The notes beneath the pieces were generated by a model. The model worked only from the letters and a program-made list of their open reading frames with translations, did not search any database and was not told where the DNA came from. From the NCBI GenBank assembly GCA_963932145.1, contig CAWVQA010000102.1, positions 204,350-268,349 of the forward strand: 64,000 nt of DNA, written 5' to 3'. The translations under genes were made by a program, and so were the position numbers. Positions 62,482 to 64,000 of this stretch are shown here, in pieces (the stretch's first letter is position 1; every line of letters starts with the position of its first letter). This DNA comes from Acanthosepion lycidas. Lineage: Eukaryota; Mollusca; Cephalopoda; Sepiida; Sepiidae.

Positions 62482-63935
62482 CATATCGATTTTCAATAAT
62501 TTCATTGTTTTTCTAATGTTTTCAAACAGTTATTGATATTTACAATCTAGCGTTGAAAAAGTAGTGAAAAAAGCTAGATTTTGCATGTAAATCGCTATGT
62601 AATTAAAAGTTGTGTAAAACATAAAATCTTAAATAAAAGTTTGTCAAAACTTATGAAACTAGTTAAAATCAATAAGTTTTGATTGATTTCATATCGATTT
62701 TCAATATTTTCATTGTTTTTCTAATGTTTTCAAAAAGTTATTTATATTTACAAACTAGCGTTAAAAAGTAGTCAAAACAGCTAGATTTTGCATGTAAATC
62801 GCTATGTAATTAAAAGTTGTGTAAAACATAAAATCTTAAATATAACTTTGTCAAAACTTCTGAAACTAGTTAAAATCAATAAGTTTTGATTGATTTCATA
62901 TAGATTTTCAATAATTTCATTGTTTTTCTAATGTTTTCAAAGAGTTATTGATATTTACAATCTAGCGTTGAAAAAGTAGTGAAAAAAGCTAGATTTTGCA
63001 TGTCAATCGCTATGTAATTAAAAGTTGTGTAAAACATAAAATCTTAAATATAACTTTGTCAAAACTTCTGAAACTAGTTAAAATCAATAAGTTTTGATTG
63101 ATTTCATATCGATTTTCAATAATTTCATTGTTTTTCTAATGTTTTCAAACAGTTATTGATATTTACAAACTAGCGTTGAAAAAGTAGTGAAAAAAGCAAG
63201 ATTTTGCATGTAAATCGCTATGTAATTAAAAGTTGTGTAAAACATAAAATCTTAAATATAACTTTGTCAAAACTTCTGAAACTAGTTAAAATCAATAAGT
63301 TTTGATTGATTTCATATCGATTTTCAATAATTTCATTGTTTTTCTAATGTTTTGAAACAGTTATTGATATTTACAATCTAGCGTTGAAAAAGTAGTGAAA
63401 AAAGCTAGATTTTGCATGTAAATCGCTATGTAATTAAAAGTTGTGTAAAACATAAAATCTTAAATATAACTTTGTCAAAACTTCTGAAACTAGTTAAAAT
63501 CAATAAGTTTTGATTGATTTCATATCGATTTTCAATAATTTCATTGTTTTTCTAATGTTTTCAAAGAGTTATTGATATTTACAATCTAGCGTTAAAAAGT
63601 AGTCAAAACAGCTTGATTTTGCATGTAAATCGCTATGTAATTAAAAGTTGGGTAAAACATAAAATCTTAAATATAACTTTGTCAAAACTTCTGAAACTAG
63701 TTAAAATCAATAAGTTTTGATTGATTTCATACCGATTTTCAATAATTTCATTGTTTTTCTAATGTTTTCAAAGTGTTATTGATATTTACAATCTAGCGTT
63801 GAAAAAGTAGTGAAAAAAGCTAGATTTTGCATGTAAATCGCTATGTAATTAAAAGTTGTGTAAAACATAAAATCTTAAATAAAAGTTTGTCAAAACTTAT
63901 GAAACTAGTTAAAATCAATAAGTTTTGATTGATTT
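62482..63935 (+). repeat. Right-edge mixed monomers
   Basis: Seven monomers: an A-type with D-like end (AAATAAAAG, CTTATG); a Y-like copy with TCAATATTTTC, TTATTTATA and a plain short block; a J-like copy with TATAGATTTTC (CpG lost) and TGTCAATCGC; a B'; an A with TTTTGAAACAG and T65; a G (CTTGATTTTG); and a D at 63728. No repeat of this order is seen within the window. Confidence 0.7.
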
Positions 63936-64000
63936 CATATCGATTTTCAATAATTTCATTGTTTTTCTAATGTTTTCAAAGAGTTATTGATATTTACAAT
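63936..64000 (+). repeat. Partial monomer cut by the window edge
   Basis: The first 65 bases of a monomer with GA at 46-47 and AAT reached at the last base, consistent with C or J. The array continues beyond the window. Confidence 0.9.

Larger units (their letters stand above)
1..64000 (+). repeat. AT-rich 207/208-bp tandem satellite array filling the window
   Basis: Head-to-tail monomers of 208 bp, or 207 bp where the short block at positions 71-92 is present, run from the first to the last base. The phase marker CATATCG (or CATACCG, CTTATCG, CATCTCG) recurs at, for example, 1, 209, 416, 625, 833, 1041, 1248, 1456 and so on to 63936. I count about 308 full copies. A typical copy has 48 G+C of 208 bases. 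All copies share one orientation, and no foreign sequence separates them. All six frames are closed within each monomer; for example, forward stops lie at positions 16, 33 and 53, one in each frame, so no coding sequence is supported. The array has no flank in this window. Centromeric or heterochromatic satellite is the likely identity; this is inferred from form only, and the family was not recognised by name. Confidence 0.98.

Noticed and set aside
1-64000. CRISPR-like regular repeats
   Set aside because: The period is regular, but there are no unique spacers; the whole 207/208 bp is repeated, and the unit is far longer than a CRISPR repeat-spacer unit.
1-64000. Possible protein-coding tandem repeat
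   Set aside because: Stops occur in all six frames within the first 55 bases of each monomer, and the 208-bp length is not a multiple of three, so no frame can stay open across copies.
1-64000. Retroelement, LTR or DNA transposon remnants
   Set aside because: I saw no interruption of the monomer register larger than a few bases, no target-site duplications and no terminal repeats distinct from the satellite.
1-64000. Bacterial or phage origin
   Set aside because: A 64-kb gene-free tandem array with higher-order structure has no precedent that I know of in bacteria or phage; a eukaryotic satellite fits all observations.

Overview
The whole 64 kb window is one uninterrupted tandem satellite DNA array. 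The repeat unit is 208 bp (207 bp in several variant classes), about 23% G+C. I tracked it through roughly 308 complete head-to-tail monomers plus a 65-base partial copy at the right edge. All copies are on the same strand, and the array runs off both ends of the window. I find no gene, RNA gene, transposon, retroelement, CRISPR array or unique spacer. A one-nucleosome-sized, AT-rich, megasatellite-like array points to a eukaryotic centromeric, pericentromeric or other heterochromatic block. I cannot name the species. CpG is not depleted in the monomer, which argues mildly against a heavily CpG-methylated germline.

Numbering used here: monomer position 1 is the C of CATATCG. Most monomers fall into recurring classes set by linked variants. 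A: CA at 46-47, A65, long block 71-93, T94. B: like A but A94 (AAGATTTT), usually with GG at 26-27; B* also has GGAAATCGATA, and B' lacks the GG. C: GA at 46-47, T65, short block 71-92, GGG near 131, CTTAGTC. D: CATACCG start, GT at 46-47, T65, AAATAAAAG and CTTATG near the end. E: AA at 46-47, A65. F: GG at 26-27, GT at 46-47, A65, short block. Minor classes: A2 (A with CCCTATG), G (C-like with CTTGATTTT), H (A-like with GCGTG), Z, Y, X (left-edge cassette), and the pair D'-I (ACTTTATC, then a GG/GA/T65 monomer).

Layout: these classes form a higher-order repeat. The core is the hexamer C-D-E-F-A-B (about 1,246 bp). An octamer form, C-D-E-F-A-B'-A2-B' (about 1,660 bp), has an extra dimer. Regions: 1-1,040 Z-Y-X cassette; 1,041-14,529 alternating hexamers and octamers; 14,530-18,059 a 17-monomer duplication; 18,060-25,950 a 14-mer unit present twice, the first copy enlarged by an internal 10-mer duplication; 25,951-30,516 G-H-F and hexamer repeats; 30,310-39,859 two interleaved long duplications at offsets 5,190 and 4,360; 43,804-45,045 an E-F dimer in triplicate; 45,462-50,028 an 11-mer tandem pair; 50,029-52,312 a 7-mer repeat; 52,313-56,050 scrambled order; 56,051-60,196 a 10-mer tandem pair; 60,404-62,481 a 5-mer tandem pair. 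Hybrid monomers mark several junctions as in-register unequal exchanges.

Nothing here encodes protein. What is biologically interesting is the array's organisation: nested duplications at 2, 5, 6, 7, 8, 10, 11, 14 and 17 monomers, an apparently invariant dyad at the monomer end, and A/T-tracts phased at about 11 bp. Class assignments come from reading diagnostic variants by eye, not from a computed alignment. Boundaries may be off by a base or two and identity percentages are not given.
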